Below the pieces are notes generated by a model. The model was given only the letters and a program-made list of their open reading frames with translations, had not been told where the DNA came from and searched no databases. DNA of 64,000 nt from Tragulus kanchil (Eukaryota; Chordata; Mammalia; Artiodactyla; Tragulidae): positions 17,873,471-17,937,470 of the forward strand of contig JAIOJX010000027.1 in the NCBI GenBank assembly GCA_022376925.1, written 5' to 3'. The translations under genes were made by a program, and so were the position numbers. Below, in pieces: positions 36,705-49,525 of the stretch (its first letter is position 1; every line of letters begins with the position of its first letter).

Positions 36705-38967
36705 CTTCTGGGCATGAGTTCACATTTATGTAAATCACCTTCACATGCTGCTACATATCCACTCAAGCCGACGGTTTAGCACATCCCAACATGTACATTT
36801 GAGAGGGTTCCATGAATTACATTCTTTGTTCTAATCCTGCGCTGACTCATTCCCATGTGTTGCCATCGCTCCTGCTGCGACTTGACCCAGGGTGCTCTGT
36901 GAGCATTGTTACACAGTCTTTCTTTACAGTGGGCCGTTGGCCATCCCTCCACCCGTGATGGCAGAGTGGAAGCAGAGGAGGCGAGGGACTCATCACTGCC
37001 CACAGCTGATGCACCAGCAGCCCGAAACAGTCATCTCGACAGGTTCATTCATAGAGTCTGCATGGACAGTTTCAACCCTCTGACTTATGCAAGGCACGTT
37101 TCTTCCATCTCAGGATTTCCTCATGCTTCCAGCTCCACAGAACCATGCAAGTCTGGAATCCACATAGGCTGTGTATTCCAACTATGTTTTTGCCACCTAA
37201 TTTGAGTTTGTGCCACAAAGAGGAAGTATGAGCTAAGTAAAGCGAACTCTGGTTAGTTATGAAACTCCCGTCTATATCTCATGAGCTTCCTGCTAGCTGA
37301 TTTGTAGAAGTTCTTTCCTAGTTGTGGAAGCACATCAGTTCCATGAATTTTGATGACTGGTCAAGATTTGGTACCTAAGGTCTTCAACATACTTGTCTCC
37401 ACATCCAGAAGTCAAACTCACCCAAGAAGATGAGCATAAACCCTGGAGTGATCGACTGTGAGAGCTGCTGAGAGACGAACATCCTGACAAGTCCTTCTTT
37501 GGAGCAGAAAAGATAGGGAAGGTGTCTCCTTCTTGTCTACCCGTGTCCATGTGCCACCAAAGAAACAATGTCCAGACAGACACATGGGTCAGTGCCATTG
37601 GTCTGCCATGCTTGGTATGGATGATCTCTCCAATGGATACCTCAATCCTTCTCTGACTCAGGATTCTGAGAAACTTACATCTTATGAGGCTGCAACTCTT
37701 CCTCATGATAGAGATTCCATCTCCTGGATATCTTTGCCTGGCTGCCAGGCCATCCTTCTCTTCCTTGCTGCTTCTGTTTTTCTGTACAAACTGTATCATC
37801 CCCATTCCCAGAAGTTTAGAGTGAAAATGAAGCTGTTCATCATGCTTCTGGGCATGAGTTCTTATGTAAATCACCTTCACATGCTGCTACATATCCACTC
37901 AAGCCGACGGTTTAGCACATCCCAACATGTACATTTGAGAGGGTTCCATGAATTACATTCTTTGTTCTAATCCTGCGCTGACTCATTCCCATGTGTTCCC
38001 TTCCTGCTGCACTTGACCCAGGGTGCTCTGTGAGCATTGTTACACAGTCTTTCTTTACAGTGGGCGTTGGCCATCCCTCCACCCGTGATGGCAGAGTGGA
38101 AGCAGAGGAGGCGAGGGACTCATCACTGCCCACAGCTGATGCACCAGCAGCCCGAAACAGTCATCTCGACAGGTTCATTCATAGAGTCTGCATGGACAGT
38201 TTCAACCCTCTGACTTATGCAAGGCACGTTTCTTCCATCTCAGGATTTCCTCATGCTTCCAGCTCCACAGAACCATGCAAGTCTGGAATCCACATAGGCT
38301 GTGTATTCCAACTATGTTTTTGCCACCTAATTTGAGTTTGTGCCACAAAGAGGAAGTATGAGCTAAGTAAAGCGAACTCTGGTTAGTTATGAAACTCCCG
38401 TCTATATCTCATGAGCTTCCTGCTAGCTGATTTGTAGAAGTTCTTTCCTAGTTGTGGAAGCACATCAGTTCCATGAATTTTGATGACTGGTCAAGATTTG
38501 GTACCTAAGGTCTTCAACATACTTGTCTCCACATCCAGAAGTCAAACTCACCCAAGAAGATGAGCATAAACCCTGGAGTGATCGACTGTGAGAGCTGCTG
38601 AGAGACGAACATCCTGACAAGTCCTTCTTTGGAGCAGAAAAGATAGGGAAGGTGTCTCCTTCTTGTCTACCCGTGTCCATGTGCCACCAAAGAAACAATG
38701 TCCAGACAGACACATGGGTCAGTGCCATTGGTCTGCCATGCTTGGTATGGATGATCTCTCCAATGGATACCTCAATCCTTCTCTGACTCAGGATTCTGAG
38801 AAACTTACATCTTATGAGGCTGCAACTCTTCCTCATGATAGAGATTCCATCTCCTGGATATCTTTGCCTGGCTGCCAGGCCATCCTTCTCTTCCTTGCTG
38901 CTTCTGTTTTTCTGTACAAACTGTATCATCCCCATTCCCAGAAGTTTAGAGTGAAAATGAAGCTGTT
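36705..38967. repeat. Tandem direct duplication 10 (offset 1130-1140 bp)
   Basis: Copy 1 is 36705-37837 and copy 2 is 37845-38967. The first 220 bases of copy 2 have several dropped bases relative to copy 1 (near 37862, 38000-38020 and 38065). The rest is almost identical. Confidence 0.95.
36900..37837. other. Unassigned low-copy stretch, open on both strands
   Basis: Contains a 181-codon minus-strand frame (37335-37880) and a 145-codon + strand frame (37533-37970) that overlap, so at most one could be real, and both run through a duplication junction. I recognise no family. It could be a decayed processed pseudogene or lncRNA; no promoter, splice or poly(A) evidence supports a gene. Confidence 0.3.
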
Positions 38968-39170
38968 ACTCACTCAGTCGTGTCCGACTCTTTCTGACCC
39001 CATGGACTGTAGCCCGCCAGGCTCCTCTGTCTATGGGATTCTTCAGGCAAGAGTATGGAAGTGGGTGGCCATTCCCTTCTCCAGGGGATCTTCCCCACCC
39101 GGGGATCCAGTCTGGGTGTCCGGTGTTGTAGGCAAATTCTCTACCATCCGAGCCTCCAGGGAAGCCCAGA
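38966..39170 (-). mobile_element. Bov-tA SINE
   Basis: Minus-strand Bov-tA: cactcagtcgtgtccgactc at the left, ccagggaagccc at the right. It begins exactly where duplication 10 ends. Confidence 0.9.
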
Positions 39171-39320
39171 GCTTTACAGGAACCATCAGCAATACTTTTG
39201 CAGCAGGAAGTATCATGGTGGATGACTTAAAAGGGCTGAGACTCCGTGTCTAAAAGGATTAGGATGGCTGAGTGCATATTTTACTGAACTGTTTGGACTT
39301 GTAGACAGATAAACTCCTCC

Positions 39321-39411
39321 CTGGGCTTTCCTGGGGATCAGTGATAAAGAATCTGCCTGCAATCAGGAGACACAGGAGATGGGGGTTCAATCCTGAAGCG
39401 GGAGGATCTGA
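39321..39411 (+). mobile_element. Truncated Bov-tA SINE head
   Basis: ataaagaatctgcctgcaat followed by gggggttcaatcctg: the tRNA-like head only, cut after about 90 bases. Confidence 0.75.
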
Positions 39412-39564
39412 GTCTACAGATTAAATGAAGTGGCCTAAGGTTTATACTAAACCTTTGTTTAGTATCATTAAGGATCCGTAATTAGTTATCAATTTATCCT
39501 GATATTTAAAGCAATTCATAAGATACCTATATTAATCTTGAAAGTGTTGAAAGAGAACGTGTGG

Positions 39565-39762
39565 TTTGCTCGGTCGGATCTGACTCTTTGCAACCCATCG
39601 ACCATAGCCCGCCAGGCTCCTCTGTCCATGGATTCTCCAGACCAGCATACCAGAGTGGGCTGCCGTTCTCTTCTCCAGGGGATCTTCCCAATGAAGGGAT
39701 TGAACCCGGGTCCCCTGCATTGCAGGCAGATGCTTTACCATCTGAGCCACCAGGAAAGCCTC
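39565..39762 (-). mobile_element. Bov-tA SINE, copy 1
   Basis: Contains gatctgactctttgcaaccc, ggattgaacccgggtcccct and gagccaccaggaaagcc in minus-strand order. Confidence 0.9.
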
Positions 39763-40683
39763 ATATTAATCAGGAATTGACTGGAAAAAGAGCCAAGTTT
39801 ATTTCCCTGTGTGTAAGCCAGGCTGAGCAACAGTTGCCTTGCATGGCATTTAAGTGCCTTGACAAATTCCATTTAATCTGCCTAAGTCAGGACTTCTAAA
39901 AAAGACGACTGAGTAAAAGCACTTTTATTTGGCAGTGCTCCACAAAAGACACCCAACAAAACAAGATTTTTAAAAAAGAAGACAGAGAAGAAAAGAGAGA
40001 AAAAAATGTGTTCTTCAATGAAATGAGGCCCCCCAGCTCAGACGCAAATGAACAGTCTGAAAAGCACAATGAGAACTGAGTCGTTCTAAAGAGGGCCACC
40101 AAGAGAAGATCTATCTCCAGGCTATAAGCCATGGAGCTGATATATCTTTTTTTAAATTAACGTGACAAAATTAAAGGGCCAACCAAAGGCCATTTTTCTT
40201 GGAAAACCAAAATGTAGGCACATTAGCTGTCCCAGGGGAAAAAGTAATCATATCAACATCCAATTCAGAGTCCCAGTTCCTACCACAGAGCAACGAGGAG
40301 CAGGAGAGGGAAGAGGTGAGAACTCACCATGATTTTCAAGGTTTAACCCTGGCAACAAGAGAAATGTCTTGAGAGAGGCGAGTTTCTGTGAGAGTCAGAC
40401 CAGAACTAGAAAAACAGAAAAACCAAGGACGATTCCTGAAGCAGATAAAGTAGGTGAGAAAATGTTCTGAGAGTCAAGACCAGAACTAGAATCGTAAAGT
40501 TATCAAAATTTATCCTGAAGCGAGGATCTGAGTCTACAGATTAAATGAAGTGCCTAAGGTTTATACTAAACCTTTGTTTAGTATCATTAAGGATCCGTAA
40601 TTAGTTATCAATTTATCCTGATATTTAAAGCAATTCATAAGATACCTATATTAATCTTGAAAGTGTTGAAAGAGAACGTGTGG

Positions 40684-40881
40684 TTTGCTCGGTCGGATCT
40701 GACTCTTTGCAACCCATCGACCATAGCCCGCCAGGCTCCTCTGTCCATGGATTCTCCAGACCAGCATACCAGAGTGGGCTGCCGTTCTCTTCTCCAGGGG
40801 ATCTTCCCAATGAAGGGATTGAACCCGGGTCCCCTGCATTGCAGGCAGATGCTTTACCATCTGAGCCACCAGGAAAGCCTC
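40684..40881 (-). mobile_element. Bov-tA SINE, copy 2
   Basis: Same element as 39565-39762, repeated by duplication 11. Confidence 0.9.
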
Positions 40882-41687
40882 ATATTAATCAGGAATTGAC
40901 TGGAAAAAGAGCCAAGTTTATTTCCCTGTGTGTAAGCCAGGCTGAGCAACAGTTGCCTTGCATGGCATTTAAGTGCCTTGACAAATTCCATTTAATCTGC
41001 CTAAGTCAGGACTTCTAAAAAAGACGACTGAGTAAAAGCACTTTTATTTGGCAGTGCTCCACAAAAGACACCCAACAAAACAAGATTTTTAAAAAAGAAG
41101 ACAGAGAAGAAAAGAGAGAAAAAAATGTGTTCTTCAATGAAATGAGGCCCCCCAGCTCAGACGCAAATGAACAGTCTGAAAAGCACAATGAGAACTGAGT
41201 CGTTCTAAAGAGGGCCACCAAGAGAAGATCTATCTCCAGGCTATAAGCCATGGAGCTGATATATTTTTTTTTAAATTAACGTGACAAAATTAAAGGGCCA
41301 ACCAAAGGCCATTTTTCTTGGAAAACCAAAATGTAGGCACATTAGCTGTCCCAGGGGAAAAAGTAATCATATCAACATCCAATTCAGAGTCCCAGTTCCT
41401 ACCACAGAGCAACGAGGAGCAGGAGAGGGAAGAGGTGAGAACTCACCATGATTTTCAAGGTTTAACCCTGGCAACAAGAGAAATGTCTTGAGAGAGGCGA
41501 GTTTCTGTGAGAGTCAGACCAGAACTAGAAAAACAGAAAAACCAAGGACGCATTCCTGAAGCAGATAAAGTAGGTGAGAAAATGTTCTGAAGAATAAGCC
41601 TCTGAGAAATGGGGCAAATTGACACTAGTGAAAAACCTGGCATTTATTGGGCACTGAGTCAATATTCCTCAGGTAATGGCAAGAAGG

Positions 41688-41870
41688 GCCTCCCTGGTGG
41701 TGCAGTGTTAAAGAATTGACTGGCCAGTGCAGGACACATGAGAGATCCCTGGGTTGGGAAGATGCCCTGGAGAAGGCATAGGCAGCCCCCTCCAGTCTTC
41801 TTTCCTGGAGAATCCCATGGACAGAGGAGCCTGGTGGGTTACAGTCCATAGGGTCACACAGAGTCAGACG
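41688..41870 (+). mobile_element. Bov-tA SINE
   Basis: Plus-strand element: gcctccctggtggtgcagtg, ccctgggttgggaagatgcc and gtcacacagagtcagacgg. Confidence 0.85.
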
Positions 41871-42392
41871 GAAAGCAGGAAAGAAGAAAAGGAGGGAAGA
41901 GCGGAGGGCAGATGAGTGGCAGGTGCCCAGTCAGCTTTGTTTCCAGGTTACACACAGAGCAAGCCTTTGTGTTTCTTTGTTTGTTTTTCAGCTTTCCACC
42001 AAACATCTAGAGCCCATGTGACATTCTGGGTGTATCTACGTGTGGGCCAGAGGGGTACATTGTGTCCTGTCTTGGAGCATATAGGAATAGTTTAGGTCTC
42101 CTAAGAAGTCTTTGAACAATCAACAGACGTAAACTCTTTTTCATACTGCTTTGAGAAAATCATTAAAAATAAATGAAATACATTTAATTTCAATCAACAG
42201 ACTATCTTCGGAGTCCTTGAAGACTGAAGAATATGTATTTGCACTTTCTTTGGTGTCAAAATCAATATTTTCATTGGTGTCAAAGTTAGAAACATATTAA
42301 CTTTTAAACCCATACATTCTAAAAGTGACACATGTCTTATTGGTACTGAGGAGAGTTTCTTAAATGTCCTTTGTTTCATTTTCTCATGTATT

Positions 42393-42606
42393 TGTTGTTG
42401 TTTAGTTGCTAAGTCATGCCTGACTCTTTGTGACCCCATGAACTGTTGTAGCCTGCCAGGTTCCTCTGCCCATGGCATTTCCCAGACAAGAATACTGGAG
42501 TGAGTTTCCATTTTCTTCTTCAGGGAATTTTCCTAACCAGGGGATCGAACCCAAGTCTCCTGCATCACAAGCAGATTCTTTACCATCTGAGCCACCAGGG
42601 AAGCCC
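42393..42606 (-). mobile_element. Bov-tA SINE
   Basis: Minus-strand, near full length: tgcctgactctttgtgaccc at one end and gagccaccagggaagccc at the other. Preceded by a gttgttgtt run, the reverse of a typical BovB/Bov tail. Confidence 0.9.
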
Positions 42607-43040
42607 TTTCTCATGGATAAAATGGTGGTGCATGGTGTGAGGTCATGCATGGTGTGAGGATATAAATGAAAAGAATTTACAAAACACCTACCATCATCTC
42701 TGGTACCTTTAAAGCTCTCCATTTTTAGACAAGACCCTAATGTCATGGTATTTCCTGTGTCTATCTTTCCCAAACGACTTTGGAACCTCTTCCATTTTAA
42801 ACCCCGTGAAAGTATTTGAACACTATCAAATAGAGAAAGTAAAATCCAACATTTCTAAAATGTTTGAAATTCATTAAACTTAAAAATAAAGAACTGAAAA
42901 TGAAGGGTCATCTGTGTAGACTGAAGATACAGTGTGTATTTGTTCTTTATAGATTTAACAAAATCCATAGTTGATCTTTTGCCCTCTGATTTCCTGTATT
43001 TACTTCCATTTACCCACCAATGTCCTCACATTGAAGAGGG
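42607..43040. other. Intergenic DNA, nothing recognised
   Basis: Unique AT-rich sequence. Includes a short imperfect direct repeat of catggtgtgagg at 42630-42660. Confidence 0.4.
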
Positions 43041-43511
43041 GGGCACAGTTGGGAGCAAACATTCTGAGTGGGGAAGTTGGAAGATGTCTCCTTGCCAAGT
43101 TCAGCCCGGATGGTGGGAGGAGCCGTCTGGAAAAAGCGCTGGGCAGAAGTGCCAGCTGAAACCCGGGACGCTGGTCTCAAGTTACCCAGACCCTAAGAGC
43201 AAAGAAGAGTGCTTGTCTTGCCGCTCACCATGTTCAAGAAGTTAATCCCCAACCAGGGCAGTAGCACTCTCTACATTGTGTTTGGAAATATGCGTGGGTG
43301 CTTTTGGCATTTACTGCGAAAGGATAATTCTGGAGGATAATTCTAATATTTAATGCCAGGGACCCAGGGAATGCTCCACTTCTGCCATGTGCCAGGGGTC
43401 CAAGATGAAAAAGCACCCACCCAGCTTGCAGTCTCCTGCCTTCAAAAGATGGCTCTTCACACATACTGATGTGCACATACTTATGTCTATGTAATAAATT
43501 ACATATGTGTA

Positions 43512-44123
43512 TGAAGTAAGCAGGGGACCCCACCTCACGATGTGGATACTGACCAGGGTTCTTGGCTTTCCCCAGTCGATAGAAATCAATCAGAGTCTGG
43601 ACAAGAATTCAAGTGAGGCTTTATTGGATTCCCTGTTGCAGCTCTTGTTCTTGCGGAAGGGGCAAGAACAAGTCACAGGTCCCCTTGCTCCTTCCCCAAG
43701 AGGCGGAGGGGTGAGCTTGTTCCCCATCTGGGGTGAGCATAGCAGGTGTTCAAGGTCTGGCCAGAGGGGTGGTTTAAGTGGGCCCTTCCTGAGGATGTTG
43801 TGAGCAAGGGACTTGCAGCCTGCTTTAGCTCCCAGATCTAGAGAAATGGACGTTGGCTTTGGGGGCCTTTTTGTGTCTTATTATTAAGAATTTGAGAGGA
43901 GGAAATGGCAACCCACTCTCTGATGCCTGGAAGATTCCATGGACAGAGGAGCCTGTCAGGCTCCAATCCACGGGGTCCCAGAGAGTCCGAGATGGCTGAG
44001 CGACAGCACATTCAGCACTGGCCCCAGCTGTCACTTTTAGCCCCTCATAGTTTCTCTGCATCTTATGGCTTGAGGAGATATCTGTCCATTGTTCTACAGA
44101 GAAGGGTTCCAGGTCCCAGCCTG
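43512..44123 (-). mobile_element. LTR of an endogenous retrovirus-type element, copy 1
   Basis: The block begins TGAAG (43512), has a minus-strand AATAAA (43620-43625, followed on that strand by gcctcacttgaattcttg) and is interrupted by a Bov-A fragment. After copy 2 it ends in TTTCA (45234), giving short inverted TGAA/TTCA ends. No gag, pol or env sequence nearby: probably solo. Confidence 0.6.
43895..44010 (+). mobile_element. Bov-A fragment inside the LTR
   Basis: ggaggaaatggcaacccact, gattccatggacagaggagc and gagtccgagatggctgagcg are Bov-A landmarks. It inserted into the older LTR. Recurs at about 44998-45112. Confidence 0.8.
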
Positions 44124-44613
44124 AGGAAGGGACCCCCCCGAGGGGGCACAGTTGGGAGCAAACATTCTGAGTGGGAAGTTGGAAGATGTCGCCTTGCCAA
44201 GTTAAGCACGGATGGTGGGAGGAGCCGTCTGGAAAAAGCGCTGGGCAGAAGTGCCAGCTGAAACCCGGGACGCTGGTCTCAAGTTACCCAGACCCTAAGA
44301 GCAAAGAAGAGTGCTTGTCTTGCCGCTCACCATGTTCAAGAAGTTAATCCCCAACCAGGGCAGTAGCACTCTCTACATTGTGTTTGGAAATATGCGTGGG
44401 TGCTTTTGGCATTTACTGCGAAAGGATAATTCTGGAGGATAATTCTAATATTTAATGCCAGGGACCCAGGGAATGCTCCACTTCTGCCATGTGCCAGGGG
44501 TCCAAGATGAAAAAGCACCCACCCAGCTTGCAGTCTCCTGCCTTCAAAAGATGGCTCTTCACACATACTGATGTGCACATACTTATGTCTATGTAATAAA
44601 TTACATATGTGTA

Positions 44614-45234
44614 TGAAGTAAGCAGGGGACCCCACCTCACGATGTGGATACTGACCAGGGTTCTTGGCTTTCCCCAGTCGATAGAAATCAATCAGAGTCT
44701 GGACAAGAATTCAAGTGAGGCTTTATTGGATTCCCTGTTGCAGCTCTTGTTTTTTGGGGAAAGGGGGCAAGAACAAGTCACAGGTCCCCTTGCTCCTTCC
44801 CCAAGAGGCGGAGGGGTGAGCTTGTTCCCCATCTGGGGTGAGCATAGCAGGTGTTCAAGGTCTGGCCAGAGGGGTGGTTTAAGTGGGCCCTTCCTGAGGA
44901 TGTTGTGAGCAAGGGACTTGCAGCCTGCTTTAGCTCCCAGATCTAGAGAAATGGACGTTGGCTTTGGGGGCCTTTTTGTGTCTTATTATTAAGAATTTGA
45001 GAGGAGGAAATGGCAACCCACTCTCTGATGCCTGGAAGATTCCATGGACAGAGGAGCCTGTCAGGCTCCAATCCACGGGGTCCCAGAGAGTCCGAGATGG
45101 CTGAGCGACAGCACATTCAGCACTGGCCCCAGCTGTCACTTTTAGCCCCTCATAGTTTCTCTGCATCTTATGGCTTGAGGAGATATCTGTCCATTGTTCT
45201 ACAGAGAAGGGTTCCAGGTCCCAGCCTGTTTCAA
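44614..45234 (-). mobile_element. LTR, copy 2 (complete right end)
   Basis: Same LTR as 43512-44123, repeated by duplication 12, and here continuing to its TTTCA end. Confidence 0.6.
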
Positions 45235-45983
45235 TATTAACATAAGTTAAGGCATTGAATGACTGATGGATCATTTTTTAGCAGCTGAGCTGCTTAGAGA
45301 TTCATTTCCTCTGTCTCTGAATGTCGATCTCAAACCACTCTCCAAGCCATTAAATCCAAAATGAAATTGCACATCTCCACCACACCCAGCTTCTGTTAAA
45401 TATTTAGAATGGCAACAGATATCTAAGAATCATAATTGGCTTTAAAAAAAAAAAAAAAAAAACCTCCAGGTTTAAAGTTTCTCCCTTAAAGAAGCCCTTG
45501 AGAGAAAACCAGTCTGGATAGCGAGTAGACCTGTGTGTGAGCCCACACGAAAGGCCTCTTCTTCAGGAACGGGTGCTTTTTCAAGGAAGATTTTTGTAGG
45601 TGGTTCTTTTTTGTTCTGACACTGTGCTTATATTGGGCTCCACCCCCACATTCTTTCTTGCAGTTGCCTTTTCAGAAAGTCAACTCATAAAAAGATATGC
45701 ATCTTTCTGTGCCCTATATTGGGGTGGAGACATTTCTTATTTATACATACTGCAAAAACAAGTGCTATAGAAACATACTTTGGGTGGCACCGTGTCCTGC
45801 CTAACTCTGTGCAGACCCGAAGGAAACAGACTAGTTTTAGATAAGCGAAAACTTCATTTGAAGAATATCTTACTGAAGAGCTGTTCCATTCAGGTGGAGT
45901 ACTTTGAGGCCCCTTTTCACGGCTTGGTTGGATCTCTAAGTGAGGAGGGTTTGGTTACTATGGATGTATTCGTCCCAGCAGGG
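45235..45983. other. Intergenic DNA, nothing recognised
   Basis: Unique sequence with an 18-A run near 45445-45462. No gene. Confidence 0.4.
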
Positions 45984-46469
45984 TTAGGAACATTTTTTTG
46001 ATTCTTCCCAGCCTTAAGTTACAAAATTAAAGAAGAAAGATCAGAGTTTTATGAGAATTATTTTCCTGGGAGTTTAAGTTATGAACTGAGAAGGGGAAGA
46101 GAGAAATTTGAATGTGATGCAAATGCTCGTGTGTTCTCAGAATAGCTGTTGCAGCAATTGAATAACTTGTGTGTTGCCCAATTTGAGGGCAAGATCCAGA
46201 AGTCAAACATGTGTCCTTAGAGTGTGTGTACTATATGTAATATAATAATAATAATGCATCTTCCCAGCATTATTTTATTTGTAAATGATGAAAGTAAAAA
46301 TGCTTGTATCTCTAGCTGTATCTACCTTACTAAGTATTGTATGTCTTAAGAATTTTCTTTCAGTCTGATATGAGCATTTCATCATCAGAGTCAAATCTCC
46401 TTTAAAAGCATCATTGTATTTTTTGTTCTCACTCTCTTTTCTAGAACAGTGTTAAGTTTACAGCAAAAT

Positions 46470-46680
46470 GGAGAGGTTCCCAGGTGGCACAGTGGTCAAA
46501 AGTCTGCCTACCAATACAAGATATGTGGGTTCAATCCCTGGGTCAGGAAGATCCCCTGGAGAAGGAAATGGTTACCTACTCCAGGATTCTTGCTTGGAGA
46601 ATCCCATGGACAGAGGAGCCTGGTGGGCTGCAGTCCATGGGGTCGCAAAGAGCATGCACGACTGAGCATACGCAAAGTAT
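46470..46680 (+). mobile_element. Bov-tA SINE, copy 1
   Basis: Plus-strand: ggttcccaggtggcacagtg, gggttcaatccctgggtcag, gaatcccatggacagaggag. Repeated at 47586. Confidence 0.9.
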
Positions 46681-47585
46681 AAGAACTACCTAGGTAGACA
46701 CAGACATCTCCCATCCATACAGAGCCTCGCCATGAGCAACATCTCCATCTTGGTGGTGCATTTGCTGCAATTTGAAACAGGAGGGAAGAGGGCGGAGCAC
46801 AACTTTTGAAAGACGGACAGATCCCAAGGACAAGACATAAACTGATGAGGTCAGATAGGCCCATGATGGTGGATGAGCTGACTTCCACTAGACCTTGAGC
46901 CTCAGTGGGCGCACATCAGTTAAATGACACTGCCACAGGCACCATGACTGTCCTCAAGCCAGCCACAAAAATCACAGAGTGGACGGTGGTCCAATTCCTG
47001 GGGATCTCTGCCCCTTTCCCAAATGAGTTGGTATGATCCTCCTACTAAACTGCCCTATGAAATGACCCAGCTTGTAGACATTAAACACAATATGGGCCTC
47101 TTGCCTTTCTGATATGGTCCACCTCTTAGGAACATTTTGATTCTTCCCAGCCTTAGTTTTAAGGTTTATGAGAATTATTTTCCTGGGAGTTTAAGTTATG
47201 AACTGAGAAGGGGAAGAGAGAAATTTGAATGTGATGCAAATGCTCGTGTGTTCTCAGAATAGCTGTTGCAGCAATTGAATAACTTGTGTGTTGCCCAATT
47301 TGAGGGCAAGATCCAGAAGTCAAACATGTGTCCTTAGAGTGTGTGTACTATATGTAATATAATAATAATAATGCATCTTCCCAGCATTATTTTATTTGTA
47401 AATGATGAAAGTAAAAATGCTTGTATCTCTAGCTGTATCTACCTTACTAAGTATTGTATGTCTTAAGAATTTTCTTTCAGTCTGATATGAGCATTTCATC
47501 ATCAGAGTCAAATCTCCTTTAAAAGCATCATTGTATTTTTTGTTCTCACTCTCTTTCTAGAACAGTGTTAAGTTTACAGCAAAAT

Positions 47586-47796
47586 GGAGAGGTTCCCAGG
47601 TGGCACAGTGGTCAAAAGTCTGCCTACCAATACAAGAGATGTGGGTTCAATCCCTGGGTCAGGAAGATCCCCTGGAGAAGGAAATGGTTACCTACTCCAG
47701 GATTCTTGCTTGGAGAATCCCATGGACAGAGGAGCCTGGTGGGCTGCAGTCCATGGGGTCGCAAAGAGCATGCACGACTGAGCATACGCAAAGTAT
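47586..47796 (+). mobile_element. Bov-tA SINE, copy 2
   Basis: Same element as 46470-46680, repeated by duplication 13. Confidence 0.9.
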
Positions 47797-48391
47797 AAGA
47801 ACTACCTAGGTAGACACAGACATCTCCCATCCATACAGAGCCTCGCCATGAGCAACATCTCCATCTTGGTGGTGCATTTGCTGCAATTTGAAACAGGAGG
47901 GAAGAGGGCGGAGCACAACTTTTGAAAGACGGACAGATCCCAAGGACAAGACATAAACTGATGAGGTCAGATAGGCCCATGATGGTGGATGAGCTGACTT
48001 CCACTAGACCTTGAGCCTCAGTGGGCGCACATCAGTTAAATGACACTGCCACAGGCACCATGACTGTCCTCAAGCCAGCCACAAAAATCACAGAGTGGAC
48101 GGTGGTCCAATTCCTGGGGATCTCTGCCCCTTTCCCAAATGAGTTGGTATGATCCTCCTACTAAACTGCCCTATGAAATGACCCAGCTTGTAGACATTAA
48201 ACACAATATGGGCCTCTTGCCTTTCTGATATGGTCCACCTCTTGTGTGTGGAATGTATTTCTCTCTAAGTAAATCCACTTCTTACCTATCACTTTATCTC
48301 ACTGAATGCTTCCTATGACGGGTCACAAAGAACTTGAGCCTTGGGGCTGTATATTTTATGGTATTTTATTTTTTTTTTTAATTTTGGCCTC

Positions 48392-48626
48392 TTTTATTGG
48401 TTTTCTATTTTATTTATTTTCATCCATCTTTATTTTTTGGCCTGTGTGGGCTTCCCATCGCAGAACACCAGCTCTGCACGCATGCACTGCAGAGCGCTGG
48501 CTCCCAGTTGGACACACTGGTCCAGCCACTCTGGGTCATGTGGGATCTTCCTGAGCCAGGGATCGAACCGGTGCCTCTTGCACTGCAAGGCAGACTCTTT
48601 ACCCACTGGACCACCAGGGAAGCCTC
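48392..48626 (-). mobile_element. CHR-type SINE, copy 1
   Basis: Minus-strand CHR element with tcatgtgggatcttcctgag and a ggaccaccagggaagcc end. Confidence 0.85.
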
Positions 48627-48639
48627 AAGGCGGATATTG

Positions 48640-48850
48640 GGTTACTGTATGTACTTAATCATGTCCGACTCTTTGCGACCCTATGGACTATAGCCTGCAA
48701 GGCTCCTCTTCCCACAGGATTGTCTACGAGAGAACATTGGAGTGGGTTGCCTGTTCTCTTTTTCAGGGGATCTTCCTGATGCAGGGATTGAACCTGGGTC
48801 TCCTGTATTGCAGGTGGATTCTTTAACTCTCTGAGCTATTAGGGAGGCCC
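48640..48850 (-). mobile_element. Bov-tA SINE, copy 1
   Basis: Minus-strand: atgtccgactctttgcgacc at left, then gattgaacctgggtctcctg. Lies next to the CHR element; both are repeated 1134 bases on. Confidence 0.85.
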
Positions 48851-49525
48851 TCGAGTTCCTGGGGGTCACCTAAAATTAGAATTTTCTCAACTATCTGCCT
48901 ACTTCCCTGCCAGTTGTTATGCCACTGCGCAGAAGTTCTGTTTTGCTTGTCACACTCTCTGTTTTTGGCTTTCACATGGGAGGCTCCCCTCTGGATTTGC
49001 TGCAATTTGAAACAGGAGGGAAGAGGGCGGAGCACAACTTTTGAAAGACGGACAGATCCCAAGGACAAGACATAAACTGATGAGGTCAGATAGGCCCATG
49101 ATGGTGGATGAGCTGACTTCCACTAGACCTTGAGCCTCAGTGGGCGCACATCAGTTAAATGACACTGCCACAGGCACCATGACTGTCCTCAAGCCAGCCA
49201 CAAAAATCACAGAGTGGACGGTGGTCCAATTCCTGGGGATCTCTGCCCCTTTCCCAAATGAGTTGGTATGATCCTCCTACTAAACTGCCCTATGAAATGA
49301 CCCAGCTTGTAGACATTAAACACAATATGGGCCTCTTGCCTTTCTGATATGGTCCACCTCTTGTGTGTGGAATGTATTTCTCTCTAAGTAAATCCACTTC
49401 TTACCTATCACTTTATCTCACTGAATGCTTCCTATGACGGGTCACAAAGAACTTGAGCCTTGGGGCTGTATATTTTATGGTATTTTATGTTTTTTTTTTT
49501 TTTTTTTTTTTTTAATTTTGGCCTC

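Larger units (their letters stand above)
39390..41590. repeat. Tandem direct duplication 11 (offset 1119-1120 bp) with junction scrap
   Basis: Copy 1 is 39390-40470 and copy 2 is about 40512-41590. The scrap 40471-40511 re-copies part of 40393-40411 (agaccagaactaga). The head of copy 2 has lost G bases in the GGGAGG and GTGGCC runs. One T-run and one single-base difference elsewhere. Confidence 0.95.
43041..45228. repeat. Tandem direct duplication 12 (offset 1102-1105 bp)
   Basis: Copy 1 is 43041-44123 and copy 2 is 44144-45228, with a short C-rich scrap (44124-44143). Differences: lost G near 44172, two substitutions nearby, and a scrambled homopolymer zone (ttcttgcggaaggggc against ttttttggggaaaggggg, near 43648 and 44750). 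Confidence 0.95.
45984..48243. repeat. Tandem direct duplication 13 (offset 1116 bp)
   Basis: Copy 1 is 45984-47127 and copy 2 is 47126-48243. The first 50 bases of copy 2 have lost about 25 bases relative to copy 1 (T run and an A-rich stretch at 46016-46048). One T/G substitution in a SINE (about 46520 versus 47636). Confidence 0.95.

Noticed and set aside
43512..45234. Complete provirus with two LTRs
   Set aside because: The two LTR copies are 1.1 kb apart only because of duplication 12; there is no internal viral coding sequence between them.
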